Source: Saururus chinensis
Lineage: Eukaryota > Streptophyta > Magnoliopsida > Piperales > Saururaceae
Length of the DNA: 64,000 nucleotides
Assembly (NCBI GenBank): GCA_035235625.1
Contig: CP141149.1
Span: 2,513,001 to 2,577,000, forward strand
Direction: 5' to 3'
Under the pieces are notes generated by a model. That model saw nothing but the letters and a program-made list of their open reading frames with translations. It made no database searches and was not told where the DNA came from. The translations under genes and the position numbers were made by a program. Below, in pieces: positions 11,513 through 23,800 of the stretch; position 1 is the first letter of the stretch, and the number at the start of each line of letters is the position of its first letter.

Positions 11513-12966
11513 CTGCAAAGTAAAAAAATTTCATAATATGAAAGGGAAAGTTAGCCTATAGAAGAAGGCAAGAGTGAAAAGAATTGAAATCGGTGTAGAG
11601 GACTAAAGGACTCCACTGAGACAAGAAGAGCAAATAAAGGCAAAACAGTAGAGTATAGTATTGGATGCAGTCTGTCAATTTGGATACCTTCACAGGTGGT
11701 AGATTGCACACCGGGAAGCGAACTAGTTCTAAATTTGCAGAAATGAAAGTATAATTTGAGGAATTATGGTCAATTTGTAAAGATCCAACTTCTAGTGGTC
11801 TACTGATAATAGTTATTATTTAATGAAAGATCAATCATGTACCAGCAATCCAGATCCCAGTTTTTATTCTTTTCAAGATGCAGTCCTCGTATCTCTGTAC
11901 CATCTCCTCTGTGGTTCTCTCTTGTGGAATTTTGGTTGGCAGTGAATTGTTCAGTCAGGACTGCAACTGGGGAGCAAAGAAGAATGCATCAATCCTCATC
12001 CAATCTACATGATCAAGGTTACAGAATTGAGCAAAAGATTGTCAAAGATTAACACCAGCTGAACTCTTACCAACGTGCTTATCTGGTTGTCTAAAATAGT
12101 ATGAATGAGTCCCCCATCTGCATCATTAAGAGATACTCCTGTCACTCTGAAATGCATGATCCTCATTGAGATCTCCAATAGATGAGGAACTGCAATTCTA
12201 ACTATCAATATGTCACTGTAACATTGCATGTTTACAAGTAGTAACTGAAAAAATATTGTTTGAACTTCATAACAATTGAAAATCTCCAAATTTAGGTAGT
12301 TAAATATCACAAGATTATGGAATTAATATTTATTCTTAGATCTAAGTTTTGAATGAAAACAGAGTAAAATAACTCAACATTTAAAGCACGAAATTATTTA
12401 GAAATAAGAACATAAAAGAATAGAAAAGTCCAACATTCTTAATCTTGAGCCTGTTCGAGCTTACTTCGATAAATATACAAGTCAGTTCAAAAATAAGCTT
12501 GAGCTCATTCAAGTCCTAAGCCTATGGTTCAGCTCAAGTCATAGGATTCATTAGGGGCTCAAGTTAAATGCAATAAAGCTTGTGACATAAGCCACTTGTG
12601 CATCCAAACACCATTTCTTTACACAAGTTGCTGATTGTGATCCAAAAGTCAGAAAAAGAGCTAAACTGACTGTTGCCAAATGCAATACATACAAATCAAG
12701 TATAAGGAGAAGAGGAGTGGAGCCAATAATATAACTCCGAAGTACTAACTAGCCCTGATAATCATGAATAAAGGCTTCAAATACATATATCGAGTGAGTG
12801 GTAATGACAGGCCTGATAAAGATGCTATTACATTGGGTGGGCCATTTTTTACTTGACATTAACGATGGTGAAAGAAAGTGCAGGGGGGGCAAATCAGATA
12901 CTTCAAAATAGGTTTTCAAAACCAGTACACTAGCCAGCAAAACAAAATTGATAAGAGAATACAAAC
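11513..12966 (-). other. Exon-like segments of unknown origin
   Basis: On the minus strand, about 12151-12072 is bounded by an acceptor (GCATTTCAG) and a donor (GTAAGAG) and encodes VTGVSLNDADGGLIHTILDN. A second open stretch at about 11965-11835 follows CTCCCCAG and contains AVLTEQFTANQN. I recognise neither family. They could be more captured exons or parts of the PP2C or J-domain donor genes. The rest (12152-12966) looks like intron or intergenic sequence. Confidence 0.3.
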
Positions 12967-14652
12967 CTTCTCCAGGTCTTGCAGTTCTTTAAAAGCTTTG
13001 TTCAAATGGATAAACGCTTGGTGAGCTTGAGGGTGTGAACATTTATCTGGGTGCACAAGAAGAGACTGCTTCCAGTACCTTAAATAGACAATAGATTCTA
13101 AAATAAGAACCATGTTCGACAAGAATCATATGACAGAAATTTATAAATTGTACATGTTATTGTTTATAAAAAATATCCATTATTTATGGATTGCGCACAT
13201 TAATTCCTCACAATCCACATTTTTCTCGTATATAATTATGTTTTTCTCTGAGGGATAGATACTAATTTGTATAACCTTGTCCTTAGTCAAATTAGTAATT
13301 TAAAATCAGCAAATCTAAGCTATCCTCCATCTCCATCTAATCCATTTTTGTCATGAACTACAGCCTGACACTCAACCAACCCTCTAAATTCGACCCGCTG
13401 AGAGCTCTCTGTTTACTGCTTATAGATATGGAGGCAACACAATGTAAGAAAACATGCATATGATTTAAAAATAACAACAGTTTTATACTTCAAATATAAT
13501 AACGGCTTACTTGAATAAGAATAAGAAGCTTCAGATTCAGCAACCAGAAAAGTTACCTTTTCTTTATGTTATCAGTAGACGTGTTATGATTCACTCCAAG
13601 TACATCATAAGGGCTGTCAGTCTCGGCACCCATAATCCGGGACACCTGATTATTGTTATACAGCCAAGTAGTCGATTAAAAAAGCTCTCAAGCAGACAAA
13701 CCGTAATAAGAAAAAAGAGAAAAAAAATTCCACCTTGGCCGTAGCTCATTTTCTAAAAACAAATAGGGCACTTAATATAGGACAGAGGGAGTATATAAAG
13801 GTGAGCATTTTAATCACATATAAAATATTTATGTCAGATAAATATGTAACCTCCTCAAATCGCTCTGCTTCATTGGCTGATGCAGCTTCAGCAACCAAAG
13901 CGGGTGGAGGACTGATAAATAAGTCATTTTTTACATCCAACTCAGCATCCCTGAGAAGCACATCAGGGGCAAAAATTCCAGTCCTTGTTAGATACAACAT
14001 CAGCAGATGAAGTAGATAAACAACACATTCCCTTGAATAAATTGGTTTGCTAAAAGAAAGACACCATACCTCAACTCAGATTCGGCTTCAGTTAATTTTG
14101 CACTAGATGGCATTTCTGGGCCAATAATCCTGCATGACCATGCAGTAGCACTACTCACTACGATGAAAAATAGTCCAAGAATTAAACTAAAAAAATCTAC
14201 CTTTAATATTTGATACTAAATAAAGTAGTTGTCATTTCTTTATATTACTTTCTAACTCTTGTTTCAATATAACTTCCACGGATACTAGACATATAAAATG
14301 AAGATAAGTGCAACTCACTTCCTTCTACCAGAAGTAGATGGATTCTCAAGTGCATTAGGCTCAACCACCAGCTTTTCATGTGGCGCATCTGTCCCTCCAT
14401 TGTCATCCACATTCAGTGCTATTGATTTAGGCTCATTTGGAGAATTCTGGTGATTACTGTTTTTTGTAGGTAAGCATGTTAAGGGTCCAATTCGTTCTAA
14501 TGCTGGCCGAGCCGTTGAAGGCAGTAAAAAGACACCGTGACCATTTTCATTAAGACTTAACAATAAAAAAAGTTTCTTCAGGTATTTCAACAAATATTTG
14601 TCATAGATTCCCCTTGTATTGACAGCCTGCCTTTTATCAATCTCTGCAGAAG
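12967..14652 (-). CDS. J-domain (DnaJ-like) protein gene fragment, five exons
   Basis: Five minus-strand exons with GT-AG borders and matching phases: 14652-14319, 14129-14070, 13950-13851, 13645-13557 and 13078-12967 (695 bp, about 231 residues). They encode in order a segment with GVFLLPSTARPALERIGPL, then IIGPEMPSSAKLTEAESEL, then AEAASANEAERFEEV, then a J-domain beginning DSPYDVLGVNHN with the invariant HPD in SLLVHPDKCSHPQAHQAF. J-domains stimulate Hsp70 ATPase through HPD. The composition matches a plant nuclear-type J-protein family with GPxxP motifs. The spliced frame has no stop. The true first and last exons were not found, so this is partial. It lies inside CACTA-1, beside a solo LTR. 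Confidence 0.82.
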
Positions 14653-15526
14653 CTGCACAAGGAAAAAAACTTGAGTATGAAGATCATTATAGCATCCTAA
14701 ACGCAAGCCAATATAAGGTATAGCGAGATCGTTTTAATTTCATGATCAAGTCCTCTTTGTTGTTCAAATCATATCAGACAAGTTCTTTAACTCGAACAAA
14801 TTTCATCAACTTGAAAACTAAAGAAAAGGAAGTGTGATGATCTGTCACGCCCCGGGATTTTAAAAGCATATAAAATTTTCTTTTCATAAAGATATCAGAG
14901 TTTACCCAGGCCCGCGACTGGAGCCGATCACCATATGCGATATTAAAATAGCAGTATCCCCAGGAACCATAGTCCGTGTACAAACACACAAGATAAATAA
15001 TGAGTTCTTACTCGTTTCGGTGCGGTTGAAATCCTTGAAATCAATCGATAAAACTTCGGAGTAGACCCGTCTACCCGCACACTAAGCTTTGTTGAGTCCT
15101 CCTGCAAAGTCTGGGGGGTCGTGAGTATTTTAAAATACTCAGTAGGGGAGTTTATACTATCAAGCATGAATAAACACATGGCAGTTTCACAACACACACA
15201 TATATAGTATTTTCCATGAAAACGGGGTGTGCCTCTCACCCAAAACCACCCCTAGAGCTTCTTCCTACGTATCGAAGATGCTACTTGAGTTTGCAAGCTC
15301 TCACGGCTCGCTACAAATGTCCCAAACATATATATATATATATATATATATTAATAAGAATTTTGCTGCGGGTACAAAGCAACGACCTCTTACTTCTCCA
15401 CAGATCATCTCAAAACATTTCGTGCTTGTGGATAGAAGAGCTACCCGTGCTCATGGGGCACCAGGATCTAGAGAGTAGAGAGTCTTCCCATGATACTCTC
15501 TACCCTATCGTGCGTAGCCTTGATAG

Positions 15527-15750
15527 TTGCCCTTCGTTAGGGGCAAATCAGGGATCTTGCCCTTCGTTAGGGGCTCACCAGGCTAAATTAGGTACATTGC
15601 ATCCGATTCCAAACCAGATTAATTGTGCTCTCATCTAGTCAACGGAGCTCTATCGGGGCGCCCAACAATAGCTCCGGACAACCAAAACACTCATGAGTCC
15701 CAGACTCATAGTCTTGAGTCCCAGACTCATAATCTTAAGTCTCAGACTAA
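15527..15750. repeat. Two short tandem repeats within the solo LTR
   Basis: A 30-bp unit beginning TTGCCCTTCGTTAGGGGC occurs about 1.7 times from 15527. A 21-bp unit GAGTCCCAGACTCATAGTCTT occurs about 2.6 times from 15695 with a few changes. A (TA)n run lies just upstream at about 15328-15351. Confidence 0.75.
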
Positions 15751-16741
15751 ATCGAAATATCCTAGAGTTCCCAGACTCCAAAAAGAGCTGTTTTCTTTTA
15801 AAACATTCTATCCCAATGTTTATCCTTTTGAAAATCCTAGCTTCGCCTCTACAAGACATGGGAGCGTCACTATCAACAACTACAAAGGCAAGGTTGGTCG
15901 CTCGTTCCAATGAGAGAGTTACCCCTTCTTTGTCCCACCTCAGTGACTCAATCACCATGCTTATACGTCTTTTCAAAAATAATCTTGAGTATCCTCCTTT
16001 CAAAAAGGATGAGTCCTCTAAAACCGTCATTTAAACATATTGTTTTTTCATTCATAATGTAAACAATGGTGAAGCTAGTTTGTCTCTATCTCACACGCTT
16101 CACCGTGTATAATTTATATAAAAATCTACGAATAAATATTCAATCAAACTATTATGTATGAGGCAATCATAATGCATGTAGTGTAAAACATATCCGCTTC
16201 CAGCGGCAAATCATTTGACTATTCAAATATACATAATAACATTATAAATATATGCTATATAAATCATATTCTATCTCAACGATTAACCATTCAACAGATC
16301 GGATATATGTGCAGAAACTATAAATCATATCTTGAAAATAATCTCTAGCGCATAACATGCGAGAGTCATATAAATAATAAGTTAAAAATACAACCAAATA
16401 TTATAATCATACCATAAGAAAGGATAAAAGTCCCTACCTCGCTTTTCGCACAAGTTTGAAACCAATAAATCGGACATAACGAAATTGGATGTCCACTTTT
16501 GCGGTTTTGGAGGTCTCCAACCAAAAAAATAAGCCCGCCATGACGTCCGACACGCTTGATTTAGGTAGAAATGACTCTTAGACGACTTAAATCGGACTTA
16601 AAACGAGTAAGAAATGAAGAACAGAAGTTTCTGAACGTGGGAGAAAAATAGGAAAACGTGGGAGAAAATTCTCCTCTTTCTTTTTGGATGTCAAGGATGC
16701 TATTTATAGAAGAATTGGATAGATGTGAAGTTGACACGTAT

Positions 16742-16912
16742 CAATCCTATCTGCTTACATCATTAATCCTACTAACTGTCAATCCTATCTGTTTTGTCAA
16801 CAATCCTATCCACTTTGTCAGCAAGCCTATCCACTATCAATCCTATCCGCTTTGTCAGCAATCATATCCACTATCAATCCTATCTGCTTTGTCAGCAATC
16901 CTATCTAGAAAA
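16742..16912. repeat. CAATCCTATC minisatellite in the solo LTR
   Basis: CAATCCTATC followed by TGCTTTGTCAG, CACTTTGTCAG or CACTAT recurs at about 20-bp spacing, at least seven times. It is a degenerate tandem array within the LTR. Confidence 0.7.
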
Positions 16913-17283
16913 ATATTATTTTATTCAAATAATATCCTAACCTCGAAATGCGATAACTTCCAACCTTGACGTTGGAATTGCACGTTCTTGATACCGATGG
17001 ACTCGTATCGACGAGACCTTCAAAATAAGACCACACATGGGTAGGTCATCCCGCACTTTCAAAGTAGGTCCCACCCATATGACATTTTCCCGATGTCGTA
17101 ACTTTCTCTCCCGACCTCCGTTTCATACGTTCTTAGGTTTGTTACGCTCGTCTCACCGAGCTCTATCATAACCCAATAAAAACTCTCCAAATATCTGCCT
17201 CTAAATAATTTAAAATAATTAAAAACTCATAAAATAGTTTTATTAGAGGCAAGAAAACATACCAAAAATTCGCAGTCGTTACA

Positions 17284-19416
17284 CAATCAATTACAGAAAA
17301 CTGACTAAATTCTTACATAGCTTTGTCAGCATAAAAAATGGTCTTTCTGGAATTAGTTTAGGTGCTGAACATACGCATTGGTCAACTGCTAGCAAGAGCT
17401 AGTTGGATGGTCATAATGTCTTCTCTTGTATCACCCGACTGATAGTGCAACATGAGTTATAGATCATGTTGTCTGTTCCATTGGAATCTTTTTTTGTGCT
17501 CTATAAAATATTAAAATTTTAGAAGAAAATTCGTTTTGGACAATGTTATAGTATGAAAGCCAAGAGTGCGGGTGTGAAGTAGATGTTTGGTCTTTCCGTA
17601 GCTAAACTTTTGGATACAATATCTCAAGCTACAAAACTGACTGGCATAAAATTTGCTACATTTCGTTCATCTAAGTAATCTCCATATTATATTATAATGT
17701 AAAAATGCAATTTGCACATCAAAATTATGGCTGCAAAGAGTTTCATGCATACCATGTCTAACGTTTAGTAGTAAAGAGTTAAACTTTGTAAATGCAATTC
17801 TCGCAATCATAGGATTAGTAGAAAATATTCACCCTAGTTTGCACACAACCTAATAGTTGGGTCAATTCAGTCTTCACTTAATTTGACATTATTCAAGAGT
17901 ATTTTCTCATATTTTGTCGAAGTACTCAGTATTGTATCTTTCTATTTATAGAGGGTAGTTTAGTTATAGCTTTGTACTCTTATTTCTTATTGGTCAGCCC
18001 TCTCTTAGTCTATTAGTAATTTGATTGTAATGGATGACTTGAGCCTATTAAAGGCTAGTCAACTCCTCACTTCTTTGCCAGCTATGACAGTTCTCTTCTA
18101 TAGTATATGTAAATCTTCAATTGCCTTTTAGCCATTATAAATGACTAATGTGTTTCAAATATAGGATTTTTTGCATCTGTGACCCCTATGGTGGAAGACC
18201 TAAAACTAAAGATTCCCGAGAGCATGAAATAGTTTTATCATGCAAAGCTACAAATGCGGGTATTTGATTGGTTTTCAAATTTGCTTGATGTGTGATTACT
18301 ATTTTAATCATCTGTTTTGAACTAAATCCTCTTTCTAACTATTATTAACTTCTGCATGAACTTGTTAGTTTTCAAATTTGCTGCATGAACTTGTTATATT
18401 CAATTATGTTATTACCTGCTACATCTAAGCTCCTGCGTCCTCCCTGGGATGAATCTTTGGGCACTTCACCATCTCCATTTTATTCCAACACGACTATCTA
18501 ATGCTTCATTATCAATTAGGTTTTTCATGGATTTAGTATAAGTGTATACTCAAAGAAAATAGATTATTGGACACTCTAGTGTGCTGAAGTAAAACTTATA
18601 AAAGAGTTTACTGGACATAATATTTATACTAATATTAAGGAAAGAACTTGGCAATTCAGGTGTATTTTCTCTCTTATACTAATAGTTATCCCCGCAATGT
18701 CGTGTTACAGCTTTACACAGATTAGCACAAGTTGAGAGGAGAGATTTGAAGCAGTGCCCATGAATGTTCTTGTTCAATACCAGGTTATGAGAGTGATTGT
18801 TCTCTCTTATAATAATACTCTGCTTCCCCTTGATTTGTTGATGCATTAACAGGGTATGTGCAATTTTTTACCTTGAATAAATGTAGTACTATCTTTTAAT
18901 TCTACGTTGGTTAGGAAGAGGAACTAATAGGCCAAAAAAGTTCAAGGCCAGGAAGATTTGTGATGTGGATCAGCATCAGCACACTGAAACAAAGACAATA
19001 TATTGAGGGCCTGTTTAGATTTTTTTCACTGATTATGGAAATATGGAAAGCTAAGTAATTTATGATTATCACCTGGAATCCCCCAATGCTCCGAACTTCT
19101 ATCCCAGTTTTGTCTAAAAGCTTTTTGTGTTCTCATTATGTAACCTTTGGAGAACGCACCAATTTAACATGAACAAACTATGATGACATGCATATGCAAA
19201 AGAGGATTTAGGGTGTGAGACCAGAGAGGAATAAAGCATACCTGTTGTGTTGAATTGAAGAGAGAGCTTACAAACAAAATTTCACATAATTGAGTGGGAA
19301 CACAGTATAAAAAATAAATATGAACTTCAACAAATTCCCATTACATATTAACATATTAGAATCAAATAACTAAGAAAGAGCAAATGAGAACACTGCAAGA
19401 GAGAACCTTACCACAA
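17284..19416. other. CACTA-1 interior, unassigned
   Basis: About 2.1 kb of AT-rich sequence without a recognised family. A plus-strand stretch near 18705-18760 encodes VTALHRLAQVERRDLKQCP between plausible splice signals (TTACAG and CAG/GTTATG). It may be another captured exon, but I cannot name it. Confidence 0.3.
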
Positions 19417-21023
19417 TCATTTCTTGCTTTGTTGCTCTGTCATGAATGCCATCAAAATGTCCATACGACTTTGAAGATCAGAAAGTTGACTCCTTTGCTC
19501 AGATATTTGACTTTGTTGTTCCGCACACGAAGCTTCTTGACATTCTAGCCTTTCTTGATATTCTGCAACCATCTCACGTGCTTGCAAGGCTGTCGTTTCT
19601 GCCATTTGAGCTCTTTGTGTTGCAGCCTCAAGTCGTGATGCCATGCCATGACTTGATGAGGGCAATGGGGCTACCTCACCTTTCCAAGTCCACGGGCATA
19701 ATGTTTTCTCTCCCCTACAAGCCTAAACGCTATCTGATCCGACATTTCTAGAGGAGTACCATCATCACTCAAAGCAATGTTTTCCACTTCAAACCTCATC
19801 TGAACCTGCAAGTACATTCGTGCGACAAGAAGTCATTAGAGGAAAATAATTCTGAATTGTAAGTATGTTCTTAATCCCTGCATCTCATAATACTACACAT
19901 TTTAGGTCTTACGTGCATCGCCCTAGCCTCGTCGCTCACGAAGTCACCTTTCTTTCTTGAGTAGTGAGTTTTTTTATAGAAGTCTATCATTGAAAGTTGT
20001 TCCTCCCTACTCTCATTTTCTTTTCACTGTATCAGTTAATGGGAGATGCAAAATGTTAAATGGAACATATAAATGATAATTCAAACACATTACATAATAT
20101 GTGACAAAAATTACCATCTCCTCCAAATAACATACAAACGGTTTTGACCCCCCTGTATGTTGGACTTTCAATGCGATTCTACCTTTCTTACCTGCTTTAC
20201 TTCTTTTCTACATTGAAAGCAAACATCAATCTGAGTACATTTCCATATCAATTTGCAAATGATAAGATAAAAAAGTGCATATACATATGTAATAAATTCC
20301 ATACCTCAAATATGCGAGAATCAAATCTATCATAGATTTTATCCCATGTCTCAGATGGAATGTCATCGTAGGGATTAGCTTTAGCTTCAGAACAATTCTC
20401 AAATTTTTTGTAATGCAAGTACATTTGATATCTGAAGTTTTTAAATCGCTATGCAAAAATCCGATTCAGAGCCTTTGTAATATGACATGGGTCTCCTTGG
20501 ATCTCAAATTTATCCTGTAAAATTGTGTAAACAATTAATGAAACAACATGCATGCTAACAAAATTAGGAAATAAAAGGATAAATAAATTAAGTACAAGGA
20601 AATTTACCTTCAACTTATTATGTAGAACCTCTCTTCTAGGCCCTGGCACACATCTCCAATCTGAGATGAATTCACCGTTTTCACTTAGTGGTAGATTATA
20701 TCGGCATATGAGACCAGCCTCATGTGTCAATTCTCCACGCCCAGTCGTAAGTGGCCTCCATTTGTTATTGGGAATTTCGACTGTCACTTTCCCCTTCTTT
20801 CTTACGATATCGTGTAATGCTTTATTAATTGCTTTACCATGGGCCCTATTATGAGAAGAACCTATGAAGACACACATCTAATATGTATTAGTAATTTAAA
20901 TGGACAATAACATAATATACGAATACACATAGTACCTGCTTCAATACTCGAAGGTTCTGGTGTATGTGAGCAATCTTCGTCCTGAAATTCATTTAGTAAC
21001 TTTTGCTTCCCTCCTAGAGCCAT
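19417..21023 (-). pseudogene. tnpA-like gene (plant transposase, Ptta/En/Spm family) of CACTA-1
   Basis: TNPA-like proteins bind CACTA subterminal repeats and assist excision. Six minus-strand exons can be traced: 21023-20936 (MALGGKQKLLNEFQ), 20861-20609 (VTVEIPNNKWRPLTTGRGEL, EAGLICRYNLPL), 20514-20305 (NFRYQMYLHYKKFEN, ETWDKIYDRF), 20207-20115 (SKPFVCYLEEM), 20035-19913 (MIDFYKKTHYSRKKG) and 19805-19417. The last ends in a Gln/Glu-rich coiled coil (EYQERLECQEASCAEQQ). All show GT-AG borders. Defects are an in-frame stop in exon 3 (before RFKNFRYQ) and a one-base frame shift in the last exon near 19680. It is very likely inactive. It lies 3' of the tnpD remnant, on the same strand. Confidence 0.85.
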
Positions 21024-21106
21024 ACCTATAAACATATTTAAGCAACAATACATAAGTTAATATAATATCAATACATTAAAAGTAGATGTCATGTAATAAT
21101 GCAAAT

Positions 21107-21307
21107 TTAATGGAATTGAAGGCTAGATGCAGACAAATGCAAATTCTCAAGACCAGGAGTTCCATTAATAGAGTGTGGAGTTCCAGCCCATCCCTTAATG
21201 ATGTCAATTGTGCACGGGCTGTGGAGATCCAGCTTGGTGACATGCCTATTATTGTTGACGCAGGTGATTCCAGCCCATGTGCAATAGTTTAGCAGGTAAT
21301 TGATCAT
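21107..21307 (-). pseudogene. LRR receptor-like N-terminal fragment, captured
   Basis: The minus strand encodes NYCTWAGITCVNNNRHVTKL followed by DLHSP, then a degenerate piece with NGTPGLENLHLSASSLQFH and a stop. C-x-W-x-G-(I/V)-x-C followed by V-x-x-L-x-L is the signature of the plant LRR N-terminal cap (LRRNT_2), found in receptor-like proteins and kinases that sense extracellular ligands. Only the cap and about one repeat survive. It is wedged between the tnpA-like gene and the transposase remnant, so it appears to be another host fragment picked up by CACTA-1. Confidence 0.7.
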
Positions 21308-21344
21308 CTATGTGTAGATGCCCTTATGAATGTATATTCGGAGC

Positions 21345-22985
21345 TTAGTCAGAATCCTCATCACTCGACAAAAGTGTTTCCTCCTCACTACAATATTCAT
21401 TCAAATTATCATCGTCTTCATCAGTCACATTGCCATCAATTAAATTCACATCTCTATCATCTAATCACATAGTGGCAATAAATTCAGGGGCATCAATATC
21501 AATCAGGCCTATGTCTTCATCATTTTCATTGTTCGGATTGAAATAATCAATGTGTGCATCATGCTCCTCTTCTTGATATGCCGATTCAATGTTGGTAGGC
21601 CCCTCTCCTTCTTCTACTTCCATAACATCAAATATGTTCCTTGGCTTCAACACTTGCACAATTTGCCAATTGCCTCCCAGTTTAGTGTCCTTGACATAAA
21701 AAACTTGCCTAGCCTGATTTGCTAGAATAAACAGATCTTCCTAGTACCAAGTGTCAGATGTATTAATGGATGTAAAGTGACCATTTGTGTGAATACTCGC
21801 CTTTCATCCAGTATTCCACCATTCACACTTAAATAGAAAAACCCGACATCCAAACAAGTATTGAAACTTAATAATGTCTGTCAAGACACCATAGATATCC
21901 AGAGGGTTTGATTGGTGCTCCCCACTAACAATGACACCACTATTTTGTGTACGATGGTTTTTTTCACGTTCTTTCGTATGGAACCTCATCCCATTCATGA
22001 TGCACCTTGTATTTCTTGTTACTCATAAATCTAGACCACACGCTAATGCATACATTTCTTTAGTGGTTGTCGACTGACCTTCATGGCGTAAGTGTTCTAT
22101 CTATTGGGAAAAACATTAGATAAACAACAAATTAACCCAATATGGTCTTCATATATGATCATCAGAAGTTGTATGTATAGGGTATTGCCAAGGCCACTTA
22201 CACGTTTAGCAAACCAATCACTAAATTGTTTTTCATGCCGTTGTTGCCAATTATGAGAATGGTCACGCCACAACTTTGTCTTGTGCTCACTGAACATATA
22301 AATTATGAACACATGCTACATGTATTATATTCCTAAATTCAATTTTATTTGTACATGCAAGTGTAGGTTCACTTACCGAAAGTAACTCTCTATCTCAGTA
22401 CAATTATTCAGCACGTAATATCGAGCCTTTCTGATCTCCATTGGGCTGAGTTGGTGAAAGGTTCCATAACCTAGAGGACGTACATTTTTTCCGAAGACAG
22501 AATGACCAACACATGATTGGGATTGACATCCTTCATAGTTACGTTGTTCACGATTAAATATAGTCTCAATACCCTCGAGATACATGGAGCAAAAGGTGAG
22601 GGTCTCATTCGCGATGCAAGCTTCAGCTATTGACCCCTCCGGTCGTGCTTTGTTACGTACACATTGTTTCAGAGTGCGGAGAAACCTGTTATGACATGTT
22701 AAATTCAAATATATTCAATTTTAATCATTCACTTAATACATATTCATACCTTTCAATTGGGTACATCCAACGGTACTGGACGGGCCCACCTAATATCGCT
22801 TCATAAGGTAAATGTACCGCTAAATGGACCATGACATCAAAGAAGGCTGGGGAAACACACGCTCGAGCTTGCATAGTATTAATATAATTTCTTTGTCAAG
22901 CTTCTCCAATACTTTCAATTGTAATGTATTGCTACACAACTCTCCAGATTTCATTTTTTTAAAAATATAATTATCTAATCTTCTG
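21345..22985 (-). pseudogene. tnpD-like CACTA transposase, C-terminal part
   Basis: C-terminal domains typical of plant CACTA transposases (DUF4218 then DUF4216). From upstream: VLEKLDKEIILILCKLERVF, VHLAVHLPYEAILGGPVQYR and WMYPIER; exon 22685-22377 (RTLKQCVRNKARPEGSIAEA, LTFCSMYLEGIET, YVLNNCTEIESYF); exon 22289-22202 (WQQRHEKQFSDWFAKRV); exon 22100-21345 (RTQNSGVIVSGEH, DIYGVLTDIIKFQYLFG, LANQARQVFYVKD, and an acidic tail). A one-base deletion near 22850 and several in-frame stops (after WWNTG, after DTWY) disable it. The DDE catalytic half expected upstream was not found between 23040 and 24285. Confidence 0.87.
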
Positions 22986-23399
22986 GTCTGTGAGACAAAA
23001 TTAGAAGATACAGAAATTGAGTGGCAAGTAACCAATGTCGGTAACTCCTAATGTGGGAAACCAAATATGCTGCAGACACTAAAGACCGCATGACACCTAT
23101 TTAGATTGATTGAGCTGAAACATATTTCACAGAGGAAAATAAAAGACAACCATTTTAAAGAACACGTTAAACCAAATTGATCCAGGCAAAAAACAGAATA
23201 GTATGCAATGTCACTTAATTAACGTGAATAAACAAGCATAAACATGCAACAAACAGCATAAAAATTACATATAATTTCATCACACACATACACCAACAAA
23301 AATCATCAAAATTACTCCCATTACCCAACCCAAATATTCAGCTGCCTCTATAATTGCTACATGATGGTATTCTATGTAATCTAGCTATTAAATAAATGT

Positions 23400-23800
23400 C
23401 CCCCACATCTGCGACAATTACCTAGCCCTAGTGCTGGTCAACAATAAGCCTATTCCCTTGGCCGTTGAGGGGTCGATCGGGATCTGCCGCCATGCTTAAA
23501 TTGGGGCGAGGTGCCTACCGAGGTATGCCGGGAGTAGACGGTTATACAGGCAGGAGGCGTCAGCCGGAGGATCGCCGGGAGCTTTATAGCGGGAGGAGGC
23601 GGCCGACGGGAGTGAGATGGCTGCAGTCTCTGTCAGCTAGAAGGGGCTGAAGTCTTTGATAGGGAGATGATCGGAACGGAACGTCGGGAGCAGACCAAAA
23701 AGGGGGACGGGGGGGATTCTGTAGAGGGTGGCGGGCTGACGGCAGAGGGACGCGAGAAGCTATGTGACGAATGGCGCGGGTGGGAAAAAGTTGCCGTGCA
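23400..23800 (-). other. GC-rich promoter-like segment upstream of the transposase remnant
   Basis: A distinctly GC-rich island in AT-rich surroundings. On the minus strand it shows CTATAAAGC (about 23590-23582), then about 100 bp later ATGGCGGCAGATCCCGATCG (23493), which opens a short frame (MAADPDRPLNGQG) ending within 25 residues. This looks like a core promoter and first exon. It could be the CACTA promoter for its minus-strand genes or a captured host promoter. I cannot tell which. Confidence 0.4.

Larger units (their letters stand above)
14843..17283 (-). mobile_element. Solo LTR inside CACTA-1
   Basis: The plus strand runs from TGTCACGCCCCGGGATTTT to GCAGTCGTTACA. Reversed, it starts TGTAACGACTGCG and ends CGGGGCGTGACA, the usual terminal style of large plant gypsy LTRs. 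No internal region or partner LTR is adjacent, so it appears to be a solo LTR of about 2.4 kb. Flanks TGATC (left) and CAATC (right) are only a partial 5-bp match. It contains minisatellites at 15527-15576, 15695-15750 and 16742-16912. A TATAAATA-like box is not clear. Confidence 0.7.

Noticed and set aside
15216-16034. Overlapping ORFs of 83-140 residues in the solo LTR
   Set aside because: They cross a (TA)n run and minisatellites inside an LTR, overlap on both strands and resemble no protein.
14843-17283. Full LTR retrotransposon rather than a solo LTR
   Set aside because: No primer site, polypurine tract, gag or pol lies between the termini and no second LTR was seen.
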